Shown in pieces: positions 54,286 to 64,000 of a stretch of DNA of 64,000 nt. Location: assembly GCA_963921195.1 (NCBI GenBank), contig OY992538.1, forward strand, positions 5,475,830 through 5,539,829, read 5' to 3'. Both the position numbers and the translations under genes were made by a program. Under the pieces are notes generated by a model that was given only the letters and a program-made list of their open reading frames with translations, was not told the DNA's origin and ran no database searches. The stretch is from Pegoplata infirma (lineage: Eukaryota; Arthropoda; Insecta; Diptera; Anthomyiidae). Numbering within the stretch: position 1 is the stretch's first letter; every line of letters starts with the position of its first letter.

Positions 54286-55125
54286 GTTTGTATATATGAG
54301 GCATTTCACACCAAATGTCCAGGGGAAAAACATGTGTACCGTAAATTGCTGAATAGGTTGTATGGATAGCCCTATATGGAGCTAAGAAAATGGCGTTTTT
54401 GGTTTTTCAATTTTTCAAAAACTGGGCTAAGGAGGCGTGGTCAAATATTGGAAAAACGGAATGCACCACAATGTCAAAAATTGGCATTATTATATAGTTT
54501 TGTATGGGCTATCGATTAAATTTTTTTTTTGGAAAATTTTCAGAAACCGTTCTGAAATTTCCAATTTTTAATAAAAGTCAATTTATCAAAAATCCGGCCA
54601 CTTTTTTTTCTTTTTTAATTTTATTTTTTTAAGTTAAGATGTTTGTCCATCCACACCAAAAAATTCAGAAATACGTTCTTCGTTTTTTTCGTGCAAATCG
54701 CATTTGAATTTAAAATTTCATAGCAATTTAGTTATTTGCTTGTATTTTCTTGTTTCAACAGAGCGTATGAGGAATATTTATGCAATTAATAATACTCATT
54801 CGCAACATTAAAACAAAGAAATACAAGCAAATTAAAAATTGTTATGAAATTTAAAGTTCAAATGCGATTTTCTCGAAAAAACGAAGAACGTGTTTCTGAA
54901 TTTTTTTGTGTGGATGGACAAACATCTAAACTTTAAAAAAAAATTGAAAAAAAGAAAAAAAAAAGTGGCCGGATTTTTGATAAATTGACTTTTTTAAAAA
55001 ATGGGAAATTTCAGAACGGGTTCTGAAAATTTTCCAAAAAAAATTTAATCGATAGCCCATACAAGACTATATAATATTGCAAATTTTTGACATTGTGGTG
55101 CATTCCGTTTTAATGTAATAAATAT

Positions 55126-55743
55126 CACAGTGATACAAAATCGAACTTTCGGAATCGGAATGGGATGAAACCAAAAGCAAATGAAAGCTGACGTTTTTCA
55201 TAACAAAACCCTCAATGTCTTTTTTTTAGGTCAGAGCCAGATTTTTTTTACACGCATTTAAAGTTGGTGATTTTAAAGCATTTAAAGTTTTTGTGTACTA
55301 AACATGTCCTACGTTAAGGGCCTCTGGTGGTGCCCTTATTGGACATGTAGGGTCCAGTATCCAAACTTAAGCTCAAAATTAATTTAGCTATAACTGGTAT
55401 GAATTTTTCTGCAATCGGTACTGTACCTATTTACTGAATAGCCAAATTATTAAAATAAACCACTGTACACCGTTGCGTATGATTGTTATTTAAAGGCAAT
55501 TATTAAAATAAACCACTGGGCACCGTTGCGTATGATTGTTATTTAAAGGCAATTACACTATTAATCATACGCCACTAATACAGTTTTTAAGCATTTATTA
55601 TTATAATTATAATAAAAGGTCACTAACTTCAAATGCGTGTAAAAAAAATCTAGCTCTGAACTAGAAAAAAGCCATGAGGGGTTTGTTATGGAAAATGTCA
55701 ATTTTCTTTTGCATCCCATTCCGATTTTGGGTGTTGCACTGTG
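55126..55743. mobile_element. Foldback element with CACAGTG ends, 618 bp
   Basis: Left CACAGTGATACAAAATCG; right, inverted, CACAGTGCAACACCCAAAAT; both then reach CGGAATGGGATG. Arms continue through TCAGAGCCAGATTTTTTTTA/TTCAGAGCTAGATTTTTTTT and ACACGCATTT. No 5-bp duplication was evident (flanks AATAT and TATTT), so Transib membership is suggested only by the terminus. Confidence 0.65.
55448..55553 (+). repeat. 53-bp tandem duplication
   Basis: TATTAAAATAAACCACTG then CACCGTTGCGTATGATTGTT and ATTTAAAGGCAAT occur twice in tandem with about two differences. Confidence 0.85.
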
Positions 55744-56029
55744 TATTTAATCAAGGCAACTTGCTAAAAATTTTACAATTTTTCCAATATTTGACCACGC
55801 CTCCTAAGCCCAGTTTTTGAAAATTTGAAAAACCAAAAACGCAATTTTCTTAGTTTCATATAGGGCTATCCAAACAACCTATTCAGAAATTTATTGGACA
55901 CATGTTTTTCTGTAGAGGGACATTTCGTGTGGATTGCCTCATATGTGAATATTTATAGTTTTTACAGAATAAATTTTGACAGTTTCCAACACTACAATTC
56001 TATTTCTAGCAATCTCAACCTGTTTTATT

Positions 56030-56130
56030 TTCTTAAAACAAAAAATTTTAGTAACTTGGGCTTGTAATTTGGATATTAATTCACCTCGTGGTGAATAAAA
56101 AAATATTCACCAGCTGGTGAATAAAACGTA
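56030..56130. repeat. Left arm of a wide inverted repeat with CACCTCGTGGTGAAT
   Basis: TTTTATTTTCTTAAAAC, TAACTTGGGCTTGTAAT, AATTCACCTCGTGGTGAATA and TATTCACCAGCTGGTGAAT recur inverted at 61085-61185. CACCTCGTGGTG and CACCAGCTGGTG are themselves near palindromes. The pair encloses about 5 kb, so it may be the ends of a large composite element. Confidence 0.65.
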
Positions 56131-56166
56131 GCATATTTAGTTTTTATAAATTTTTTTAATCAATTA

Positions 56167-56606
56167 GGGTTTTCACAGTGACGATTAAATTTGCCTTTTT
56201 TAGTTTGGTATTTGGCAAATGTGCCAAACGTCAAAAAAAAAAATGCCAATTTGAATGTGGCATATTTTTCTTAAAATGCCCAACTCAAACCTTGTCTAAA
56301 AACAAAATGCCAATGTGCAAAAAAAAAAAAAACGTAAAAATGACAACAGCTGTGATTGTTTATGCTGAAATTTTGAACGCAGCAACAAAACCATTTATAC
56401 AAAAAGAAAAATACAGATTTTTTGTGTTTATTTTAAAATTGTGAATGTAAAAAGTTGTTAAAGTTATTTTGTGCAAATTATTAACAAAAAGTGCGCTCAC
56501 GATATATAAAGAAAAAATGGTGGCAAATGCTTGACGTTTAGTAAAATGGCAAATTTGCCAAATACCACACTAAAAATGGCAAATTTAATCGTCACTGTGA
56601 AAACCC
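56167..56606. mobile_element. 440-bp MITE with GGGTTTTCACAGTGACGATT ends
   Basis: GGGTTTTCACAGTGACGATT and its complement bound the element. Arms pair through AAATTTGCC and TGGTATTTGGCAAAT. TTTGGCAAATGTGCCAAA forms an inner palindrome. Frames inside are by-products. Confidence 0.75.
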
Positions 56607-56734
56607 CAAATATTTTTTTTCATCAATATTTTTTTTTCAGTAATATTTTTTTCATACATATTTTTTAATATTTTTTTTTGTGTTCATCAAAAGTTTTGTG
56701 TTTTTTCATCAATATTTTTTTTATCAATGGGCTT

Positions 56735-56803
56735 GTTCAGCAGAGAAACCTGCTACTCAACAGTTGAGATGTAGCATGTTTTGATTAGTTGACTCTGCTG
56801 AAC
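56735..56803. repeat. Small hairpin with GTTCAGCAGAG ends
   Basis: GTTCAGCAGAG at the left and CTCTGCTGAAC at the right, 69 bp end to end, lie in a TCATCAATATTTTTTT-rich stretch (56610-56880). Confidence 0.6.
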
Positions 56804-57024
56804 GTATTTTTTTATAAATGTTTTAAAATATTTTTTTTTTGGTTTTCATTTATTTTTTTCTGTTCAAAATATTTTTTTATGATTTGTTGTCTTTACTTTC
56901 TTGAATAACGTCCAAAAAAATTAATAATTTCGAAGCTTATTTCGCCTATCCAATGGTTTATAGGTCGTGTCCAAATCCGGCTTCGTGTAGTCCTTATTTT
57001 CAAAAATGGAAAAACGATGGGGTA

Positions 57025-57081
57025 GTTTATATGGAGAGGTATATACGTACGAGTCGTACGTATATACCTCTCCATATAAAC
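57025..57081. repeat. Perfect 28-bp palindrome with one-base spacer
   Basis: GTTTATATGGAGAGGTATAT plus ACGTACGA is followed by a single G and its exact reverse complement. TATATACGTACG lies at the centre. No mismatches. Confidence 0.92.
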
Positions 57082-57296
57082 GACTGCCAAAATCATATTT
57101 TGCGCGTGACGAAATTCCTGCTAATGCGAATTTTATTCGGATTTTTCCGAAAGACCTAAATTTAAATTTTAGATTGGGCAGCTAAAAAAACAGATAACTC
57201 TTATTTTTCTCCTCTCATTCCCATACGCAAGTTTCAGGACAATAACATCTTTAATAAATTATGTTATATTATTTTGCTATTCCATGCAAAACAAAT

Positions 57297-57443
57297 TGAA
57301 ATATCAGTCGAGGACCCCATTAAAAAACCAAAAGAGCTGTACATTTCGTAAGTGAGTGCAAAAATAAGTGCAAAAAAGTGTTTTTACATTTGGGAAAGTA
57401 TAAAAGATTCGGCACCAAAGAATATAAAACTCTCACTTGTTTT
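57297..57443 (-). mobile_element. INE fragment, start region
   Basis: Minus strand AACAAGTGAGAGTTTTATAT, then TTGGTGCCGAATCTTTTATA, later TAATGGGGTCCTCGACTGAT. The microsatellite part is deleted, leaving start and near-end portions joined. Confidence 0.6.
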
Positions 57444-57559
57444 ATGTACATTTGATAAACAATGGAAAATTTTTATGCGAAAAGCTTAGACTTGGTGAAA
57501 AAGTAGTTTTAGTAAAAAAAGTATTTTTTTTTTCACGAAAAACAAAATTATGTTAAAAA

Positions 57560-57930
57560 AAATTTAATGAACCAAAAATTTTTGGTGAAAAAAAAATTTT
57601 GACGAAAAAAAGTTTTTGATGAATTTTTTGATGAAAAGAAAAATTTTTTGATGTAAAAAAAATATGAAAAAAAATTTTTTTTGGTGAGAAAAAAATTGAT
57701 AAAAATTGATAAAGAATTTGATAAAAAAATTTGATGAAAAAAAATTGGTGAAAAAAAAAATTTGATGAAAAAAAAAATTTGATGAAAAAAAAATAATGAA
57801 AAAAAATTGATGAAAAAACAAATTTGATGGAAAAAAAATTGATGAAAAAAAAAATTATAAAAAAAATTGATAAAAAAAAATTTGATGAAAAAAAATTTTT
57901 TTGTTGAAAAATAATTTTGTTACTTTTTAT
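57560..57930 (+). repeat. GATGAAAAAAAATTT low-complexity repeat, copy 1
   Basis: Opens ACCAAAAATTTTTGGTGAAA and runs as variable units of TTGATGAAAAAAAA. The first 150 bp recur almost unchanged at 61215 in the same orientation, so the array was duplicated as a block flanking the 3.1-kb element. Confidence 0.75.
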
Positions 57931-57934
57931 TCAC

Positions 57935-60900
57935 CACACAGAAAAAAAACGTCGAGGTAATGTTATCTAAGCTGGCTTAGGTGAATTATTTTTGTATGAA
58001 TATTAAAAGCCACGACTTATTACCTATGCCACAAGTATAATTTTACTTTACATTTTCATCTAATGGCCATGTAAGGTTTACTAATGAAAATAGGTAAAAT
58101 TTCGAAATTATTTTTTTTATTGTCATGACAATAATTTGAAATTAAATAAAAATAAAAACATCAAAATTATTTTAACATATATTTTCATAATTTTTCAACG
58201 CAATAAAGACGATGGAAATTAACAACTCGCAACAAATTATGTAAGCAAAGGTAATTTTATTATTTAATTTATAGGTAAAAATAGTAAATTCAATAATTTT
58301 TAATTTTTTTTAGATAACGCGAATTTCTGAAATTCTAGGCAAATTATGATGGGAAAAAGTCAACAAGAATTAGAGAAAAAGGAATCTTAAAGATTAAAAC
58401 AAGTGCTTATATGGAATTTCTGAGTTTGAACGCGCAATTTTCGAAATTAGCTTGTTTCTAAATTATAATGATATGTATAATGGTACAAAATTTCTTAGAA
58501 TCTGAGACAATTATTTATAGAGAAGTTCTCAAATTAAATGATACTTTTTCTAAATCTGAAAACTTTTCTATAGCAAAATATCTCAGAATCTGATAATTTT
58601 TCTATAGAAAAAATGTCTTAGAATCTGATAATTTTTTATAGAAAAAATGTCTCAGAATCTGAGAATTTTTCTATAGAAAAAATGTCTCAGAATCTGTGAA
58701 TATTTCTATAGAAAAAATGTCTCAGAATCTGAGAATTTTTCTAAAGAAAAAATATCTCAGAATCTGAGAATTTTTCTATAGAAAAGATGTCACATAATCT
58801 GAGAGTTTTTCTACAGAAAAAATGTCTCAGAATCTGAGAATTTTTCTATAGAAAAAATGTCTCAGAATCTGAGAATTTTTCTATAGAAAAAATGGCTCAG
58901 TATCTGAAAACTTTTCTATAGCAAAATATCTCAGAATCTGATAATTTTTCTGTAGAAAAAATGTCTCAGAATCTGATAATTTTTCTATAGAAAAAATGTC
59001 TCAGAATCTGAGAATTTTTCTATAGAAAAAATGTCTCAGAATCTGAGAATTTTTCTATAGAAAAAGGTCTCAGAATCTGAGAATTTTTCTATAGAAAAAA
59101 TGTCTCAGAATCTGTGAATATTTCTATAGAAAAAATGTTTCAGAACCTGAGAATTTTTCTATAGAAAAAATGTCTCAGAATCTGAGAATTTTTCTATCGA
59201 AAAAATGTCACAGAATCTGAGAATTGTTCTATAGAAAAATGTCTCAGAATCTTAAAATTTTTTTATGTAGAAGAAATGTCTCAGAATCTGAGAATTTTTC
59301 TTTAGAAAAAATGTCTCAGAATCTGTAAATTTTTCTATAGAAAAAATGTCTCAGAATCTGTAAATTTTTCTATCGAAAAAATGTCTCAGAATCTGAGAAT
59401 TTTTCTATAGAAAAAATGTCTCAGAATCTGAGAATTTTTCTATAGAAAAAATGTCTCAGAATCTGAGAATTTTTCCATAGAAAAAATGTCACAGAATCTG
59501 AGAATTTTTCTATAGAAAAAGGTCTCAGAATCTGAGAATTTTTCTATAGAAAAAATGTCTCAGAATCTGTGAATATTTCTATAGAAAAAATGTTTCAGAA
59601 CCTGAGAAATTTTCTACAGAAAAAATGTTTCAGAATCTGAAAATTTTTCTATCGAAAAAATGTCACAGAATCTGAGAATTGTTCTATAGAAAAAATGTCT
59701 CAGAATCTGAGAATTTTTCTATAGAAAAAATGTCTCAGAATCTTAAAATTTTTTTATGTAGAAGAAATGTCTCAGAATCTGAGAATTTTTCTATAGAAAA
59801 AATGTCTCAGAATCTGTAAATTTTTCTATAGAAAAAATGTCTCAGAATCTGTAAATTTTTCTATAGAAAAAATATCTCAGAATCTGAGAATTTTTCTATA
59901 GAAAAAATATCTCAGAATCTAAAAATTTATGTAGAAGAAATGTCTCAGAATCTGAGAACTTTTCTATAGAAAAAATGTCTCAGAATCTGTAAATTTTTCT
60001 ACATAAAAAATGTCTCAGAATCTGAGAATTTTTCAAAAAATGTCTCAGAATCTGAAAATTTTTCTATAGAAAAATTCTAAGATTCTGAGACATTTTCTAC
60101 AGAAATAATGTCGCAGAATCTGAGAGTTGTTCTATAGAAAAAATGTCTTAGAATCTGAAAATTTTTCTATAGAAAAAATATCTCAGAATCTGAGAATTTT
60201 TCTATAGAATAAATGTCTCAGAATCTTAGAATTTTTCTATAGAAAAAATGTCTCAGAATCTTAAAATTTTTTTATAAAAAAAAAACTGTCTCAGAATCTA
60301 TAGAAAAAATGTCTCAGAATCTAAGAATTTTTCTATGGAAAAAATGTCTCAGAATCTAAGAATTTTTCTATAGAAAAAATGTCTCAGAATCTGAGAATTT
60401 TTCTATTAAAAAAAACTGTCTTAGAATCTAAGAATTTTTCTATAACAAAAAACTGTTTTAGAATCTGAGAATTTTTCTATAGAAAAAATATTTCAGAATC
60501 TATGAAGATTTCTACAGAAAAAATGTATCAGAATCTTATAATTTTTCTACAGAAAAATTATTTTAGAATCAGAATTTTTCTATAGAAAAATTTTTCAGAA
60601 TCTGAGGAATTTTTTAAATATATAAAAAATTTTAAAAATCTGAGAATTTTTCTATAGAAAAAATGACTCAGAATCTGAGAATTTATTTTTTGAAAAATAT
60701 TTCTCAAAATCTTTTTATAACAACAATAATTGTAATTCATGATTAAATTTATTTATAAAACATAATAAAATCAAATAATTTTTTAATTTATTTAATTTAG
60801 TAAAGTGTGTAATTATTTATACCTAGCGTATTAACAAAATAATTTAGATAAATTACCAAAATTTATATATAAATTTTTACTCTGCTAACTTTGAAAAGTT

Positions 60901-61084
60901 TACAAAGTTTCCTAGGAATATTTCCTAAAAGCATAGATAATTTTTCGAACATATCATTTTTTAAAAATTACCTTGGCTTTTTAGTAATATTGTCTAAAAA
61001 CTTTGTAGGCTCTATGTTATCTTGGCACTTAGATAAAGTTATACTATAAATTTAGGTAATATTACCTCGATTTTTTTTTGTGTG
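57935..61084. mobile_element. 3.1-kb element with CACACAGAAAAAAAAC ends enclosing a satellite
   Basis: Left CACACAGAAAAAAAACGTCG then AGGTAAT; right, inverted, CACACAAAAAAAAATCGAGG then TAAT. The flanks TATTCAC and CAGCTGGTGAA join to make TATTCACCAGCTGGTGAA, the sequence present uninterrupted near 56100, so insertion seems precise with little or no duplication. Left part 57960-58480 and right part 60760-61070 are AT-rich unique sequence; the middle is the 35-bp satellite. Confidence 0.65.
58500..60710. repeat. 35-bp satellite, about 60 units, each made of two palindromes
   Basis: The unit alternates TCTCAGAATCTGAGA (7-bp inverted arms, one central base) with TTTTTCTATAGAAAAA (perfect palindrome), joined as ATGTCTCAG. 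Central units around 58600-59750 are nearly identical; edge units are diverged, as expected of an array homogenised by unequal exchange. Larger repeats of several units are visible (the series containing CAGAACCTGAGAA and CTTAAAATTTTTTTATGTAG recurs near 59130-59290 and 59590-59770). The array reads the same on both strands. Confidence 0.92.
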
Positions 61085-61185
61085 CAGCTGGTGAAAAACA
61101 GTTTTATTCACCACGAGGTGAATTATTATCCAAGTTACAAACCCCAGTTATTAAAATTTTTGGTTTTAAGAAAATGAAAATAGTA
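61085..61185. repeat. Right arm of the wide inverted repeat with CACCACGAGGTGAAT
   Basis: CAGCTGGTGAAAAAC, TATTCACCACGAGGTGAATT, CCAAGTTACAAACCCCAG and GGTTTTAAGAAAATGAAAAT are the inverted counterpart of 56030-56130. Confidence 0.65.
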
Positions 61186-61214
61186 ATTCTTGTTTTCTTT
61201 TTCGTTAATTGTTT

Positions 61215-61560
61215 AATAAACCAAAAATTTTTGGTGAAAAAAAATTTTGATGAAAAAAAGTTTTTGATGAATTTTTTGATGAAACGAAAAATTTTTTGAT
61301 TTAAAAAAAATATGAAAAAAAATTTTTTGGTGAGAAAAAAATTGATAAAAATTTATAAAGAATTTGATAAAAAAATTTGATGAAAAAAAATTGGTGAAAA
61401 AAAATATGATTAAAAAAATTTATGAAAAAAAAAATTTTTTGATGAAAAAAAAATTGATGAAAAAACAAAAAAAAATATGAAAAAAAATTTATGAAAAAAA
61501 AAAATTAATGAAAAAAAAAGGTGAAAAAAAATTTGATGAAAAAAAAAATATAGTCAAACT
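61215..61560 (+). repeat. GATGAAAAAAAATTT low-complexity repeat, copy 2
   Basis: ACCAAAAATTTTTGGTGAAA then GATGAAAAAAAGTTTTTGAT and GAATTTTTTGATGAAA match 57560 onward with few changes before the arrays drift apart. Confidence 0.75.
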
Positions 61561-61597
61561 GAGGTCCTGAAACTTTTTTAAAATTAGACACCAGCCT

Positions 61598-61898
61598 AAA
61601 GGCGTGATTAGACGAGAGAGATTTCCCCTAGATTTAAAGTAAAAAACAACTCTGTGGTAACTTTTAAAATTGGAATGTCAAATAAAATTTTATTATATAT
61701 TTTGTATTTACTTTAATTCGGTTTCCAATCTACAAATTATTGACTAAATGTGGGAAAACAAATAATAATATTATGAAAATGGTAAGCAAAAACAAGTATT
61801 AAAGAAATGAGATTTGACACAAAGTCAAAAGTATATTACCACAGAGTTGTGTTTCACTTTAAATCTAGGGGTTTTCTCTCCCGTCTAAACGCGCCTTA
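61598..61898. mobile_element. 300-bp MITE with AAGGCGTGATTAGACG-like ends
   Basis: AAAGGCGTGATTAGACGAGA at the left and, inverted, AAGGCGCGTTTAGACGGGAG at the right; arms pair through CCCCTAGATTTAAAGT and ACAACTCTGTGGTAA. Flanks are near TAA; a TTAA target is possible but not secure. Confidence 0.7.
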
Positions 61899-62445
61899 AA
61901 AACATTATCATGTAAAAAAAAATAGTTGAAAAAGCAATGAAAATCACAACGGGACGCTTTGCTATTTTCGATGTTTTTCTTCTGCCGGAGAAGTTGTTTT
62001 TACACATTTATTACTTTTTTATTGTATGTTTACATATTCCAACATTATTTATTTATTTTTTGCTATTTAAAAGCATATTTGTTACATCAACACCTCAAAA
62101 TTTTAAGTGATCATTTTGACACTTTAAGTGATGAAAAAAACACTCTCTTGCGTTTTACAAAATTCCATTTACCATACAATTTGTTCTAAAACCACGTAAG
62201 TCAACGCGAAAAAAAACAGTTGTTCAGTGTTCGCGTTTTACAAAATAGAAAATTGTCCAACGCGAGATGAAAATGAGCGTTGCGTTTTACAAAATTAGGC
62301 CCTAAACTTTTTTTTCTAAATTTCGTTTAAATTGATTTCAAATATGGAATTTGCCAATATCTTAAAAACTGTTATATTTTTTAACTTTTTGACTTCATTT
62401 TTCAGATTCAGTGCTCGATTTTACATGGAAAACAAATGTCAAATA

Positions 62446-62553
62446 CAGTTGAACATCGATTATCCGTGATGGTCGGGACCAAAAGCATTCCGGATAAACG
62501 ATTTTCACGGTTTGAGTAGTAGTAGACCTGTAATCCAGGATAATAGAGGTAAG
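62446..62553. mobile_element. Short pogo/Tigger-like remnant
   Basis: CAGTTGAACATCGATTATCC after TA resembles the CAGTTGAACCTCGATTATCC termini of pogo-type elements; GGATAAACGATTTTCACGG follows. The right side (CCAGGATAATAGAGGT) looks like the decayed opposite end. Flanking 62374-62444 and 62626-62700 share AAAACTGTTATAT, ACTTCATTTT and TTTTACATGGAAAA as a direct repeat. Confidence 0.5.
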
Positions 62554-62699
62554 ATACAAGATATTTTAATTTAAGTAAAACCTATTTTTTAAAAAGTTCG
62601 AAATTTGAAAAGCTAGCAATAGCTCGAAAACTGTTATATGTACTTTTAAAAATTTGCACTTCATTTTCGAGAGATTTTACATGGAAAATAAATGCAAAA

Positions 62700-63560
62700 T
62701 GTCGTATATCAAAATCTCTGTAGACTTTAAAAGATACGACAGATATCGGCAGACAATTCCCCTTGAAAGTTTAGTACATCAAAATACCGAATTTATGAAG
62801 ATCATATTTACCTTACAATTCATTGTCACCCTAATAAACATAAGTATGTTTTGTAAACATTTTTCGTATACATTTTTTTTATACAAACATACTTTTACTG
62901 TCAACATATAATATTTTCCTGAAGCTTGTAGCGCATTAAGGCATAATGGAAAATAACAATATCATTTTATAGACTGTGAAAAGAGGTAGTAGTAGTAGTC
63001 GGTAGAGTAGTTAGACCGGGGGGTATCGATTGACATACGAGTATGAACATGTAGCTAATTATATAAAAAAAAAACTTGCATTAATTGTATTGGTTTTTCT
63101 TAATTAGTTTCATTTTTCCATTTAAATGGTTGGTAACTTGGGGGAATATTTATTAGTTTTCAGAAATTTAATTGCAAATATCTATTTTATCTCTTTAGAT
63201 ACAAACATATGAGTTTATTCGTAGTAACGTTCAAAGTAATTTAAATTTATGATAGCACATGTTAAGACTACAAAGAAGAGGTTTAATCTTTGAGATTATT
63301 AAATTTCAATACTTCAATGTCAGTTGACATTATTCTATGGATGATATAAAACCAATCATGATTTACGAAATTGTTAAAGACAAAGTTGCAAATGTCATCA
63401 AGTAAGTTTATATATGCAGTAAGGGTAACCAGTTATCAAGTAATGGCATGGCAATAACAAAAAAAATCGTACAAAAATTATTTTAAGGTCAATTGTCACG
63501 CTACTAGTGATTTAAACGGTTTTAAATGTTTTGTGCAAAAAAGTAAAGTATACTTTTAGG
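62700..63560. other. Unassigned sequence
   Basis: Includes a short GTAGTAGTAGTAG tract near 62985. A plus-strand frame at 62654-62911 starts in the repeat described above and lacks gene-like context. No gene is supported. Confidence 0.45.
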
Positions 63561-63574
63561 CTCAAAGAAAAAAA

Positions 63575-63895
63575 AACTGATATTACTAGGGCAACAGCAA
63601 AATAGCAGTTATGAATTTATTTTGAGGCCTAAAACTATGCTATACAAAAAAAGTGTATCGTAAAATTAAATAAATGAATGCAAATGTTTCTAGTTTAAGT
63701 AATGCATCATAAAACCTTCAGGAGGAGGAAATCAGGACAATCCTTCATAGTTCTTTATTGTTTTAAATCAAATTTCAATAAAAATGTGTATGTGCGATTC
63801 TGACTACTGTTTTAAATATGTTGTTGCACAGTTTTAGACCTCAAAAAAAAATTCATAAATGCTAATTTTCTGTTGCCTTAGATATTGCGTATGAT
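63575..63895. repeat. Inverted repeat, about 70-bp arms
   Basis: CTAGGGCAACAGCAAAATAG with TTATGAATTTATTTTGAGGC and CTAAAACTATG on the left is inverted on the right (CACAGTTTTAGACCTC, AATTCATAAATGCTAATTTT, CTGTTGCCTTAG). Several mismatches; probably an old MITE. Confidence 0.65.
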
Positions 63896-64000
63896 TTTCA
63901 ACATTTTTAAATATGTTTCTAAAAATTTTGAAAACCATTTCACTCAATTACAACAATTATCTTTTATTTGCCAAAAAAATGTAAAAAGTTGTTTGTTCTG

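Larger units (their letters stand above)
54293..55945. mobile_element. Long inverted-repeat element, 1.65 kb, with a nested foldback
   Basis: TATATGAGGCATTTCACACC at the left faces GGATTGCCTCATATG at the right. Arms pair through AGGTTGTATGGATAGCCCTA, AAAACTGGGCTAAGGAGGCG and TGGTGCATTCCG-type words. An inner pair (AAAATCCGGCCACTTTTTTT with its complement near 54956) surrounds a core with TCCACACCAAAAAATTCAGA. The right arm is split by the element at 55126-55743. Confidence 0.75.

Noticed and set aside
57564..57821. Phe/His-rich frame (FFHQFFFIIFF)
   Set aside because: Translation of the GATGAAAAAAA array; no start context, no homology.
58500..60710. CRISPR-like array
   Set aside because: Units are contiguous 35-bp repeats without unique spacers in a eukaryotic sequence; it is a satellite.
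62654..62911. Plus-strand 85-residue frame
   Set aside because: It starts in a direct repeat flanking a pogo-like remnant, with no domain or gene context.

Overview
The window is AT-rich, repeat-saturated eukaryotic DNA, almost certainly from a fly. The abundant short interspersed elements (about a dozen copies or fragments) carry a GACA/GACG microsatellite, the phrase ACATCGCTAGATCGACTT and a GAGGGTATA end, as in the DINE-1/Helentron-associated (INE) repeats of Diptera. Details of these copies suggest a calyptrate fly (blow fly, house fly or stable fly type), but this is inference and no species is claimed.

Only one host gene is supported: three consecutive minus-strand exons at 11486-12429. 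They encode the C-terminal half of a fibronectin type III domain, a Gly/Ser/Thr-rich stalk, one transmembrane helix and the start of a cytoplasmic tail. All splice sites are GT-AG and the frame stays open across both introns. The gene must continue on both sides, so much of the window is probably its introns or flanks.

The rest is a stratified deposit of transposons. 0.1-3.4 kb: two decayed non-LTR retrotransposon copies (linker, reverse transcriptase, RNase H). 5.7-6.8 kb: a foldback element with CACTCAAAAA ends. 7.3-9.3 kb and 47.5-49.4 kb: two copies, in opposite orientation, of a 2-kb foldback element with GGGTCA ends and 4-bp target duplications. 10.06-10.9 kb: an inverted-repeat element holding a second one that carries hammerhead-like motifs. 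12.9-20.2 kb: INE copies, a minisatellite foldback and nested hAT and other elements. 20.7-25.6 kb: an AT-rich element interrupted by a 2.7-kb long-inverted-repeat element with an 8-bp target duplication and holding two unusual tandem arrays. 25.7-29.15 kb: an INE carrying a hAT, a Transib-like element and a third element. 31.3-33.8 kb and 49.6-50.8 kb: two copies of one CACTCAAAA element. 37.0-41.8 kb: a composite nest. 42.9-43.9 kb: a direct pair of 0.4-kb MITEs. 54.3-56.6 kb: more nested foldbacks. 57.9-61.1 kb: a 3.1-kb element filled by a 35-bp satellite made of two palindromes. 61.6-64 kb: short MITE-like pieces.

Most insertions could be bounded by terminal inverted repeats plus target-site duplications read directly from the sequence, giving a relative insertion chronology. 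No intact transposase, rRNA gene, functional tRNA gene or CRISPR array was seen. The most interesting item is the repeat family with GACCTCGAGCT flanks carrying a covarying CTGATGA-stem-GAAA motif at several places. Percent identities and family names here come from reading by eye, not from database searches.
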